Assembly (NCBI GenBank): GCA_947652115.1
Contig: OX393569.1
Location: forward strand, 9,058,139-9,122,138
Reading direction: 5' to 3'
Source of the DNA: Blastomussa wellsi
Lineage: Eukaryota; Cnidaria; Anthozoa; Scleractinia; Plerogyridae
Length of the DNA stretch: 64,000 bases
Each line of letters begins with the position of its first letter. Positions within the stretch are counted from its first letter, which is position 1. Of the stretch, positions 31,401-41,435 are shown piece by piece. The notes beneath the pieces are model-generated. The model was not told the DNA's origin. It did no database searches and saw only the letters and a program-made list of their open reading frames with translations. The position numbers were made by a program, and so were the translations under genes.

Positions 31401-34400
31401 ATTCAAAAAACATGAGGGAATAAAATCCTTGATTTTCAGTGCCCAGCTGGCAAAGTCTCGAAAACAGCACTCAAAATGCCGCCATTTTGTTTCATGGTAT
31501 GTATAACTTGCATACAAAACTTACTTTATCACATCATATCTGTTCTTATCCATGGTCTGGAAATTATACAATTGGTTCTGGTTCTCAAATAAGACATCCA
31601 TCCAACTTATTACAAGGGAAGAATTATAGGCTTCCACAGCATACACACTCTGAAAGTGAACAAATGTTATCAATGTTAAGGAAAATCTAGGTGAGTCTAT
31701 TAAAATAGCTCATATTATTAATAGCCATTACGATATTATAACAATAAAACTCTATTTTTGCCTGCTGAATTCTCCACTTTAGCCCGCAAAATATGCCACA
31801 ATGCCTGATGAAATGATGGATAATAATGTGTCACATCAAGAGAGATTAAGGCAGAGCCTGGTCCAAGGCAGAGCTATTTAACATAACTTTCTCATTCTTA
31901 AATCTTTGACAAAGATTCATGCAGCAAGTGTGCAAGTCATTTCAGTTAGCCTAAATATTACATCAGTTGGCCTAAATGGGGCGCCACTCCAACTTGCATA
32001 AATAGCACCCCAGACCAATTAGCCTAGAGATAGCTTAGGTAGTCTTTGGTTATTAGGCTTATTTAAGTGGCTTACATGGTTCACTTGGAGTTAGCCTATT
32101 TTAAATAACACTCTGGTTTAATTGCCTGAGAATGGTTAGCTTAATTTCATATTTTTGTACATAAGGGTTAATTATATGAAGTTGCTCAAATTGGCTATTT
32201 GCCTGGCTTGCTGGCTTGCACTTTGTACAAACATGATGGGGGTTGAGTACAGGATGACATTATTGTTTCCCGACCACAGAAATGTTAAATGCACATGTTC
32301 ATACACTTGCCCACATTAACAAAAGTAGCATGTTAATAGCAACTAAACAGGCTACTTTGACTTGCTTCAAATCAAGAACTGCAATCAAAATGTATGCAGA
32401 GTATGTTCCAGGTCACGGACCAATGAGTCTGATGAAATTTGACTAATGGGAGAGCTAAGTAACACTTCAGCATGAAATCTTTTCTAAGAATGAGTCTGTG
32501 GTGTGGTAACTGCAAATTGCTATTAGCAATGCATTTTACATATATCCTCATTGCATTGTGCTGGAAGAAGAGCACCTTTTTCTTTCACACAAGATCTACA
32601 AGGCCATAATACTGCTGCCCTTATGAACAAATAAAAGCTAACAGAAGGAAACCATGCAGCCTGGAATCCCTAATTAAGTGCAAGCAAATTGGAGTGGAAC
32701 TAACCACAAGCAAGCCTAAGTGCTTTTACACCATCTTATGCATGCATTTTGACGGTTAAAAAGTGTATGAGGCCTTCCAAGGGGTAAAAGGAACATGCGA
32801 CAAGCTCCAAAACTGGCAACAGAAGTGGCATGATTATACTCCCAAAATGTGAGCGACACAATAAACAGTGAAAAATGATGGTGACATTGGAAAGTTGTGA
32901 ATTTAACAATAAGCAAGAAAGTGACTCGGAATACAGGAAATTGTATTTCTAAGGGCTCAGATTTTCAATATTTTCCCATGGGAGTCTACCCCCAAAGCCC
33001 CCTAGCAGCTTTCAGCCTTCACCTCTCACAAATTGGTGCCTAGTGAGCACCATGATAGTCCGGTTTTAGCCCTGAAGCAAAACAGTTTCCTACAAAAAAG
33101 CAACGTGTTACAGTTACATACACTACAAAAAAAAAAACGACAACAAAATTTACAGCATTAGGATAGGCAACATCTCTCTTCAGGAGCAAGCCATACCACG
33201 ACACAACTATAGATCGTTTTCACGTGACGTCACAGTTATTTCTGCCGCCATATTGGTGTACAGCTTTCAATTGCGTAATTAATGCAAATACGACTCAGGT
33301 CTACAATTCCAGCCTTTTCTCTGATATGGATATCTCCAAATGTGAACAAAACTCAGACGAAAAGCCAGATTTTAGTCGTCTTCCGATTTCTAACTATGCC
33401 AAAAAGCTAGAACCTCTGTTAAGCAGCGTTATTTGGAGAAAATTTCTGCAATTGGAATCGATCCCGTGCTTATCGAGGGCAAGCATTTTGCTTGCCTCCT
33501 GTGGAATCTACAGATCTCTTATTCTACCTTGTTTTAGAGACAAGTTTTTACACACAACAGCAGTTTAAGGCTTTACGAAGCCTTGAAGCGTATATAACTG
33601 GTGGTGTCAGGAGTCATTGCTAGCGTTGTGTTAGCGAAGGTGCGACATTCACAGCGTATGAGTGACTCTTTGATCCCAATTTGGATTATCACGGAAAGAC
33701 AAGGGACAATTTTGTCCGCTCATTGTTCTTGGTTTTAAGGCTGGGCTGGCACAATCGTGTTCTCACATAGCCAGTGTGCTTTCCTACTTAGAAGCGTGGA
33801 CGAAAATAAATGGAAAATTATCGCGCGTGTACACAAGTTAAATGCTCGCGGCTTCTCCCCGCGTATGCAGATCACGTGGAGTACGCAAGGGTCCGAGATA
33901 TAAACTTTATTTTGGCTAAGAAAATGAAAGCCGACTTGGATGAAAAGATATACAACCTTTCTGACATCCCGATTCATAATTCCCCTCCACAACAAGCTGC
34001 GACAAAGAAAATTCCTGAACCCACGGAAGCGGAAATGGATGCATTTTATTCGGAACTAAACTAATGTGACATTAAACCGATTGCACTCAGCCTATTCCTG
34101 CATATGCCGACAGCTGTGTCCTTAAAAGTCGCACAATTCCTACCGTTTGATAATTTTAACCAAAAGTACCTTGACCTATCTTTTCCTTATCCTGGGTTCA
34201 TTCAGCTCAATTTTTTTTGGCGCGATTTTTTCAGCCAGTGCACGCTGTCGCTCCTGTTGTTCCTTGCGTTTTCTCTCTTTCTTGCTTGCCCTTTGCCCTC
34301 GCTGCGAAGCTTGTTCGAAATTTGTTTTGTCTTGCTTCTTCTCGTGTCCAAGGTTTAATGTAGGCACCCAATCAACATTATATCTATCCCAGCCATTGGC

Positions 34401-37400
34401 CGGTTGTCCAGAAACGAAATGTCTACCACATACGTGATCGCTGTTCAAAATTTCATCCAGAAATCCAGTGCGATCGCCTCTCCTGTGACAGTTTCTCGGT
34501 TTCTTCTCCTTGATTAGTAACCACAGAAGGTACTCGAGCGAAATAAGTACCTTTTTCGCGCCCGCTTCGGTTTCCACATCCAATAATCATGCACAACACC
34601 ACTGTTATTTGAGGACTCGACTTGGGTTTGCTTACATTTCTGTACACCAATATGGCGGCGTAGCAACGGTTGTCAAGATTTTTGTCACGTGAGTGAAAAC
34701 GATCTATACTCCCTTGGAAGGCCTTATGTAACGAAAGTCAAAAATTGTCTTAGGATACAGTGTGGGGTCAAACCACAAAACGAAGAATATCTCTGCAAAT
34801 AACGAGGCAGTGCAGTTGAAACTTGGCATCCTACGGAATACACCACATGGTGCCTATTTTGACATTGCTACGGCAACACTCCAAGTTCCAAGCTCTTTCC
34901 TCTTTGAATAGATTATTGCCATTTGTGGCTCTGAAAGAAGTGCATGGAATCATTCAAAAATAGCCAACATATAATACTCGTGCCAAGTTTCAGCTGCATT
35001 GCTTTATTAGGGGCAGACCATTAGAAATCCCGGGGTGGGGGGGGGGGGGGGTGGGGGCAAAAAATTTCCAGTGCATGAATTTTATTTTCAGTCAAAGTTG
35101 GCTGCAGGAATTTTTTCCCATGTGGGAGGTCTGCACAGATTTTTTTCGAAACTACTTTTTAAAAATTATGTTACGTAAAGCTTTGGATAGGTTTTAATAA
35201 CAGATGTAAGTGTTTTGGAGTCAATCCTCACAAGAATAGAGCATCGCTAATGAATTGAGCTCTTAAAGGGAAAACAACTCATTCTGTTATATTAAATGCG
35301 CCTTTTTCTTTATTTAGAATTTAAAGAATCAGGAAACACGTACCATGAACTAGCCAAGGGTCGGGAAATGGTAAATGTAGATAGAGTAACAATCCCACCT
35401 TGAGAGGTTCTTTCAAACAGAGAAGTAAACACAGTGGGACAGAATAAATCCTTGAGGGGTTGAAAATCATGTGTTTTTTTACTCCATCTACTCTACATTT
35501 TTTTAATCTAGTTTCTGCAAAGTATATTCACATTTTCATGGGACAGAGACATTTTTAAGTGTAGCCAAATCTGAAGTATGGCTAAATAACCAGTAAGGAT
35601 TTCAGAATTTGTACTACAGCAGGTATACACATACTACCTGCCCTTAAATTTTGTTTAGTATCCGAGTCATGTTCAGATGAAGAATAGTTAAATAAATATA
35701 GCAAAAAGATTTTTTATTATTATTCTTAATTACTTGATTATATATGAAATAATTGTATGAAAATGAGAGTCTGGATACCTATAAAGAAGGACGTTAGATA
35801 TATAATAAATGAATTTTAAGCAGTATGCCGACAAGCATTACAGCAAATTAAATATGCCACTTTAAAGAACAGTTTAATAATTTTTTTCTTCTGGCAGCAT
35901 TTTTTTTAACTTTTTATGGTCATTCTTAGCGGAAATTCTGCAATTGGAGTTGATGCTTTTAATTATAATTTATTTCAGAGAAATTATTAAGAACCAGCAA
36001 AAATATGGAGCTCCCCTTTTAGGCTTGGCTAAATCTATATATTACTGGTATTAAAAATAACTTGAGTTGAAATTGTATCCCATATTTAAATCAGGAAGAA
36101 ATCAAAACATTTATACTACATGTACATTTGCAATGTGGTATTTTATAATATCAGTCAAAGAGCAAGCTGAAGTCACTTTGATTTTCAGTTTGATTACTTA
36201 CTTTGCTTGCACGAATTTTTTTTGGAAAAAATTTCCCTTGCAGGAATTATTTTTTGGGAATGGTCACCACCACCCCCCAGATTTCTAATGGTCTGCCCCT
36301 TATTTGCATAGATATCCTTCATTTTGTGTTTTGACCCATACTGTAACCACTTGTGACATCATCATAATACAAAAACATGAACATATCTGGAACAAACAAA
36401 GGTATTTAAAAAAGGAAAACACCATTCTTCCTCATTTGAAAGGGCTTCCAAATAAGCTTAAGCTATTTTTTACTTCATACATGATAGGCACTTTAAAGGA
36501 GCAGTGTCCAAGCTGAACTTGCTATTCTCTACTTGCACAAATCCTATAATATACCTCTTTTATCCCCCAAAATTTTGCATAACCATTGTTTGCAATTTCT
36601 CCTGGGACATGAAGATGTCCCAAGGGAAATCTAAAACAATGCCTATGCAATTTTCTTTTTTGGGGGGGGGGGGGGGGTAGAAGGTGTATTATGGGATTGT
36701 GCAAGTAGAGAATTGACCATTATATACTTGCTATCGACTCTATTATCTTGAAATTGAAAGATAGAGAGAAAGCTAAAAACAAAATAGGTGAAAGAAAAGA
36801 AATATCGACTTAAAAGAAAAATATATTTCCTAACCATCCAAAATTTCACCATTCTTGAGGGTTGTCCTAAAAGGCAGGAAATCCGGAATTCCGTAAACAA
36901 AGTCCCGGAATCCTAAAATCCGGAATGACTGCACTTAGGCTAGATCAGGTGAAAATTAAGCATGCTACAAGATAAACTATGAAGGGAATTTACATTTTTA
37001 CACAATCAAGTAAACTGACCTCAATTTGCAGGACACGTTTTTAACTCTGTTCATGCTCGCTTACTATCTCTACCCCAATTCTGTAAACTATTTGTGGCCT
37101 CCCAAAATTTCAGTCCAAAATTTTTCGTTTCGGTTTTTCTCTTAATTTTAAGAGGAAGAAGAGAATAACATTTCATTTCAACTAAGGTATGGACTGCTTT
37201 GGACTTTGATCTTGATTGACCACTCCCAACATGGGGCTTTTTTTCAGGGCCAATTTACATATCTAATCAGGGTGAGATTGGACGTCAGCATGTAAAGGCG
37301 CCCATGGCAGCCGCTATAAATCCACTCCTGATCTCACCCAACCCAACCAGCAGAGCAGACCACAACACTGGGAACTCCATGCCCTACTCTTTCCGAAAAG

Positions 37401-38504
37401 TGCGTTCTTCAACGTCCCCTACTGACCCGTAACATTGAAGATGCAGCAGACAGGACCTACGTACGGCTTATCGTCCTTATCCAAGAAGACTAGAACATCT
37501 AACCATTTGCAGATTTAGTTACAAAGGCAGCACGTTCTCCCTGAGTGTTGGTCCAGTCTTGGGACGCGAACCCAAGACCTCCCGCACGGTAGTCCAGTGC
37601 TCTACCAACTGAGCTAACCGGTATGGACCAAAGTTGACCACATTTTAAATGCAAGGCATCCGCTCATTGTCATTGGCCAACATTCTGTTTTCGAATTGAT
37701 TTACCGGTAATTTACCGAATAATAATTACAATATTGCTTAAACTTGTGAATGCTACATACTACATATACTACATTAGGTCACTTTAAACTGAAATCGAAA
37801 TTCCACTCGATCGTGCAAAATGGCGTAATTGTCAAGTTCCCTTCACAGTTATCTTGCAGCACGCTTAATTTTTACTTGATCTAACATAAGTGCAGTCATT
37901 CCGGGTTTTAGGATTCCTGGTTTTAGGATTCCGGGCCTTGGTTTCCGGGTTTCCGGCCTTCCGGCTTCTAGGACAACCCCAATTTTGATGATTTCGTGAC
38001 ATTCTATCACAAAATAAGAATCCACTTCCATTCGTACTCCTGACTGTTATTGTTATTCTCAAAATATTTCTTCTACTTGCTACGTAGAATCTTCTTAACC
38101 AATTACTTGTATATTTGGTGACATTTGGAAATATAATTTAGACATTGAAAAGATAATCGGCCATGACACTGCCCCAGGCTAAAAGATGGCGATAATCGGA
38201 GAACCCCAACCTGACTCACCTGTGCTGCCATAAATGCGTTGGTGTGATAAGGTAACGGGAACAACTGCACGGTAAACTGGATGGTTTGAGGTCCATACAA
38301 ATCTGCAACCTTTTTAACAGTCGGCCATGCTTGTTGAGAATCTGGACAGGTCAAATCTACGAACGTTGTAAGGTGAATTGGAGCACTTTGCTCGCCTCCT
38401 TTGTAAATAAACCCCAGTGGGCGTCTTGGTAAAGGAATCTGGCCTTTAGCAACCCCTATCAGAGCTGTACCAAGCAACAGGTTGAAGACTAGCCTTAAAA
38501 TCAT
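28479..38504 (-). CDS. DsbA/thioredoxin-like protein gene B, complete
   Basis: Four exons, all GT-AG: 38220-38504, 31525-31649, 30567-30682 and 28479-28588. Total 636 nt, 211 residues, frame open throughout. The start [21 protein letters not shown] is a signal peptide. [20 protein letters not shown] leads into [16 protein letters not shown], a thioredoxin-fold strand and a CPDS (CxxS) active-site loop, so there is no resolving Cys. [15 protein letters not shown] and a helical insert follow. The end has the cis-Pro loop [14 protein letters not shown] and WKKLIDPLL. The family (DsbA-like, Thioredoxin_4 type) is secreted or luminal; substrate unknown. Gene A at 3.2-8.8 kb is a paralogue with matching intron phases. 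The 6.6-kb intron 1 has collected a THAP element, nested MITEs and a SINE. Confidence 0.85.
28992..29303 (-). other. Open frame in intron 3 of gene B, probably repeat-derived
   Basis: A 103-codon frame (with [17 protein letters not shown] and [17 protein letters not shown]) lies inside intron 3 of gene B. It has no known domain. I take it as a frame crossing a dispersed repeat. Confidence 0.2.
30000..30215. repeat. Dispersed repeat, partner at 35888-36045
   Basis: TTTTTATGGTCATTCT, CTGCAATTGGAGTTGA, GTTATTAAGAA and TTTTAGGCTTGGCTAAATCT occur here and in the same order at 35888-36045. Confidence 0.65.
30444..30556. mobile_element. Palindromic MITE next to exon 3 of gene B
   Basis: AACAATTATTCTT and GGTGAATAGTGGCAGAATAT plus TTACC are mirrored by GGTAAATATTCTGCCACTAT plus TCACC and AAGAATAATTGTT around a CTTGCCGCTTCGCGGCTC centre. 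It ends about 10 bases before the splice donor of exon 3. Confidence 0.8.
30872..31279. mobile_element. TTAA-GGTGGCTC element(s) in intron 2 of gene B
   Basis: TTAAGGTGGCTC occurs at 30872 and again at 30914, and its reverse complement GAGCCACCTTAA ends at 31279. The shorter pair gives a 366-bp element; the extra left end may be a second partial insertion. The same termini bound the 1.5-kb element at 5378-6880. Confidence 0.6.
31650..33207. other. Intron 1 of gene B, proximal part, no gene seen
   Basis: AT-rich intronic sequence with no supported coding frame. An area rich in TTAGCCTA-type phrases (31940-32110) looks loosely repetitive. An A-run lies at 33126-33138. Confidence 0.3.
33208..34710. 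mobile_element. Inverted-repeat DNA element with a THAP-like remnant
   Basis: The left end TATAGATCGTTTTCACGTGAC and inner GCCGCCATATTGGTGTACAG are mirrored at the right by CTGTACACCAATATGGCGGC and GTGAAAACGATCTATA. A THAP-like protein remnant lies near the right end. The left part has two unrecognised plus-strand frames (33330-33568 and 33810-34064, ending MDAFYSELN). No DDE catalytic domain is seen. A solitary ATAGATCGTTTTCAC is found at 49783, likely another relic of the family. Harbinger- or ISL2EU-type is a guess from the THAP part. Confidence 0.65.
34176..34650 (-). pseudogene. THAP-domain protein, frameshifted
   Basis: One frame reads [20 protein letters not shown] then [13 protein letters not shown], with the first Cys pair and the AW/HW position of a C2CH THAP zinc finger. 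The second frame continues [18 protein letters not shown] and WVPTLNLGH, with the C-x2-H pair and C-terminal Pro of the domain. The frames change near 34480. A charged tail ([19 protein letters not shown]) follows. Such proteins bind the ends of P- or Harbinger-type transposons. Confidence 0.6.
34748..36370. mobile_element. MITE split by another MITE
   Basis: The outer element's left part (TGGGGTCAAACCACAAAACG, ATCTCTGCAAATAA) is mirrored by the right part (TTATTTGCATAGATATCC, CATTTTGTGTTTTGACCCA) across the inner insertion at 35010-36299. Without the insertion the outer element would be a palindrome of roughly 330 bp. Confidence 0.6.
35010..36299. mobile_element. Inner inverted-repeat element with TTA duplication
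   Basis: GGGGCAGACCATTAGAAATC at the left is mirrored by GATTTCTAATGGTCTGCCCC (one base out) at the right. It is flanked on both sides by TTA, the 3-bp target typical of PIF/Harbinger elements. No transposase is present in the AT-rich interior. G-runs at 35036-35050 lie just inside the end. Confidence 0.7.
36371..37254. other. Intron 1 of gene B, no gene seen
   Basis: Nothing coding is recognised. A run of about 16 G occurs at 36661-36676. TCCGGAAT-type phrases around 36890-36920 recur near 37900-37970 and 28985. Confidence 0.3.
37255..37622 (-). repeat. tRNA-derived SINE in intron 1 of gene B
   Basis: On the minus strand the head is strongly tRNA-like: GGTTAGCTCAGTTGGTAGAG (A box), CACTGGACTACCGTG anticodon arm region and GGTCTTGGGTTCGCGTCCC (B box). 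A SINE body of about 300 bases follows, including GATAAGGACGATAAGCCG and GTTGGGTGAGATCAGGAG. It is not a functional tRNA gene, as the acceptor stem is absent. Confidence 0.7.
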
Positions 38505-38635
38505 GATAGTTTCGAAGCCGGTCCGAGCTTTTTTGCACTTTGACAGCTTACATTTGATGCGTCAGCACTGGTCACGGGTTGAAAATCACGCGCACATCAT
38601 TCATTGCATTTGATTCAGCATGATGATCTCGTACC

Positions 38636-39135
38636 CGGAAGTATGGGGCGCCGAAGCTAATTTCCGTTTCGTAAACGGTCGGTGCCATTTTTAACGGTCG
38701 ATGCCATAATTGGTAACCAAGCTTTTCGGAATGGACGATGCTATATGCGCTCTAGTTTAGGCCTGGACTAGGTCGAAACTGGTGATAGACTAATACACAC
38801 TTACCAAATGCTTAATTGTTCAATTTCAGACTGGTCTGCTTGCGGTTAGCTTTATTTGTTGGGTGGGGCAATACTATAAGTAAAATATATATACTAAGAA
38901 AGTCTTGTTTTATAACGAAATTTTGTGAGGATTTGGCGGATTGGCCTGGTAGTGTAGTGGTAGTGTACTGGTGAAATAGGGATGTTGGCTTGTCAGAGGT
39001 TCAGGGTTCGATTCTTGTCATTGACTAACAATTTTTCTTTTTTTGTGGGTAAAAAAATTCGATGATAGCCCAAAAAAAATTCTAAGTGTCGAAAAAATGG
39101 CATCGACCGTTTACGAAACGGAAACGTGCGGCGCC
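38636..39135. mobile_element. Foldback element interrupted by the integrase-HECT transposon
   Basis: GTATGGGGCGCCGAAG, TTTCCGTTTCGTAAACGGTC and GGTGCCATTTTT (38641-38692) are mirrored at 39092-39135 by ATGGCATCGACCGTTTACGA plus AACGGAAA and GGCGCC. The right end resumes after the transposon as CCCCATACGGAAGTG (44333 onward). Confidence 0.6.
38945..39018 (+). repeat. tRNA-like sequence
   Basis: GGTAGTGTAGTGGTAGTGTA resembles a tRNA A-box region and CAGGGTTCGATTCTTG a B box, 50 bases apart. No paired acceptor stem is seen, so a SINE or tRNA relic is likelier than a tRNA gene. Confidence 0.4.
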
Positions 39136-39179
39136 GAACCAGTCAATATTCCCTACATTTTTATAGGGTCTGTTGGACT

Positions 39180-39440
39180 TTTCATATGGTCAACTCGACT
39201 TTTTATATGGTCAACTTCACTTTTTATCTGCTCAACTCGACTTTTTATATGGTCAACGAATCACTTTTGATATGGTCAACTCGACTTTTTATATGGTCAA
39301 CGAATCACTTTTGATATGGTCAACTCGACTTTTTATATGGTCAACTAATCACTTTTGATATGGTCAACTCCACTTTTTATATGGTCAACTCTATTCTTTA
39401 TATGGTCAAGTATATATTTTAATTATGGTCAACTTTCGAA
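39180..39440. repeat. Left subterminal array, 12 units of about 20 bp
   Basis: TTTTTATATGGTCAACTCGA and variants (CTCCAC, GAATCAC, TAATCAC endings) are repeated about 12 times inside the left end of the transposon. They are probable transposase binding sites. Confidence 0.85.
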
Positions 39441-39458
39441 TTTTTAAAGACGACCAGA

Positions 39459-41052
39459 ATGCAATGCGCCAAAACTCAAGCGTCTCTGCTTTTTGAGGAC
39501 ACAGCAAGAATTATGGCTCGAGACCCTGCAAGAGAACGCAACGAACACGGGTTGTTTTTATTCTTTGAGAATTTTAAATTACTGCTTTCGACAATATCCT
39601 CTTTCGAAGAAGCCGAAAGACGCAATAACTTGCTTTTTGAGGACATTGACCAGGCTGAGGAACGATTGATTACTGCTGCAGAGACCATCCATTTACTCCT
39701 CTCAGATATTGAAAATAACCACGATTTAACTGATGTCACATCAATCCTGAACCTGACTCTGAGTAAAGTCAGGAACTTGAGTGATGAGCTACAGCAATGC
39801 AGAAGCGAAATGCCAGACTTCAGCTCTATTGGCGAAAGTGCATACAGTAGCCCAACTGATTCCAGAAAGGGTGGTCCCGGACGCCCTGGCTATGTCATTG
39901 AGGAAGAACAAATACGCCGGTTTCTTAAGGGAAATGCATTTTCCATGGAAAAAGATAGCCAACTTACTTGGTGTAAGTGAAAGCACCCTTAGATGGAGGA
40001 GATTGATGTATGGCATGACCGACCTCGAAGGGTCAAGTTGAACTCAGGTTTCAGATTCTGATTTGAATAGAATTGTTCACGAAATCCAAGATCTAACACC
40101 CAATATCGGACAGGCCAGACTGCTTGGTGCTCTGAGAAGTAGGGGCCTAAACATTCAACGATGGCGAGTTAGAAATTGTCTGCGAACCCTTGATCCTGTT
40201 GGTACCGTTTTACGCTGGCGTTCGGCAATTTACAGAAGAAAGTACAATGTTCCAACTCCGAACGCCCTCTGGCACATTGATAGTAATCACAAACTTATAA
40301 GGTGGAGGCTTATTACTCATGTGTGTGTCGATGGATATTCCCGAATTATAATTTATGCGCACTGCTGCAATAACAATAAAGCAGATACAGTATTGGAACA
40401 ATTTGTTGGAGGCGTCAACAGTTATGGATTACCCTCTAGAGTAAGAAGCGACTATGGCATGGAAAATTTCAAAGTGGCAGAATTTATGTTAGAACAAAGA
40501 GGTTGTGATAGAGGCAGTATTATAACTGGTAGTTCTGTGCACAACTGTCGTGTGGAGAGGGCCCACAGAGATATTTACTCAGGGGTACTTTGCTTCTTTG
40601 CAAGAACATTTGCTCACTTGGAGGACAATGGCCTCCTTGATCCACTCAATGAGATGCACTTATTTGCACTACATTACACATTCATCCCAAGGATAAATAA
40701 GTGCTTACAGGAATTTAAAAGGCAGTGGGAAAACCACCCCCTATCTACCGAAGGGAATCGTTCTCCCCTTCAGCTGTATACAGCTGGGATGCTTGAAAAT
40801 GAACACTCTGGATATGCGGCAGTTGCAAGTGTGTTTGATGCTGATAGCATGCACGATTACGGATTTGATCCCTCAGGCCCATTTCCCATGGAAGAAGAAG
40901 ACTATCAGGTAGTAGTTCCGGATACAACTGTCCAACTTTCTGATCAGCAGATTGCATTATTGGAAAATCAGTGTAACCCTTTGCAAGAAAATGACAGAAG
41001 TGGTGAAAATACATACTTAGAATGTTTAAGAATTCTGTGTTCTTTCATTTAA
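39459..41052 (+). pseudogene. Integrase-core (rve-type) transposase with one frameshift and one stop
   Basis: The first frame (39459-about 39925) is a helical N-terminal part that ends at RKGGPGRPGYVIEEEQIRRF. The frame then changes to FPWKKIANLLGVSESTLRWR, a helix-turn-helix, reaches a UGA at 40039-40041, and continues in the same frame with NRIVHEIQDLTPNIGQARL. The core has ALWHIDSNHKL (first Asp), HVCVDGYSRIIIYA, RVRSDYGMENF (second Asp) and NCRVERAHRDIY (Glu), a complete D,D,E set. The tail is acidic. Two lesions in about 1600 bases suggest a recently silenced copy. Confidence 0.8.
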
Positions 41053-41435
41053 AGGATAAAGACTGGGCTGAATGTGACTACGAACTTAAAGTTTGTACAA
41101 AAAGGAAGCAAAGACTAGATACTATAATCTGCCACAAAACAAAACAGTCTTTATTAGGATACTATATCACTATAACTTTTATGTTTACAATAGAGATTGT
41201 TTGTTCGAAAACCCAACGAAAGATATGTAACGTTGTTTCAGTCTTTATTACATTATATGACTGTGTTGACATTCAGAAAAAAAAGATGTTTTTAATGATC
41301 TCTCCTGTATTTCAAGCAAAATGCTGTAACCCTGATTTAACTTAACAGTTAACTCAACAGTGCTACTCAAAGTAAACTAGCAGTCTGAGAAACGTAATCG
41401 ACACAGATAGTAACTTTATGGCATGTGATAATTCT

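Noticed and set aside
37560..37622. Functional tRNA gene on the minus strand
   Set aside because: A and B boxes are good but no acceptor stem pairs and a SINE body follows.
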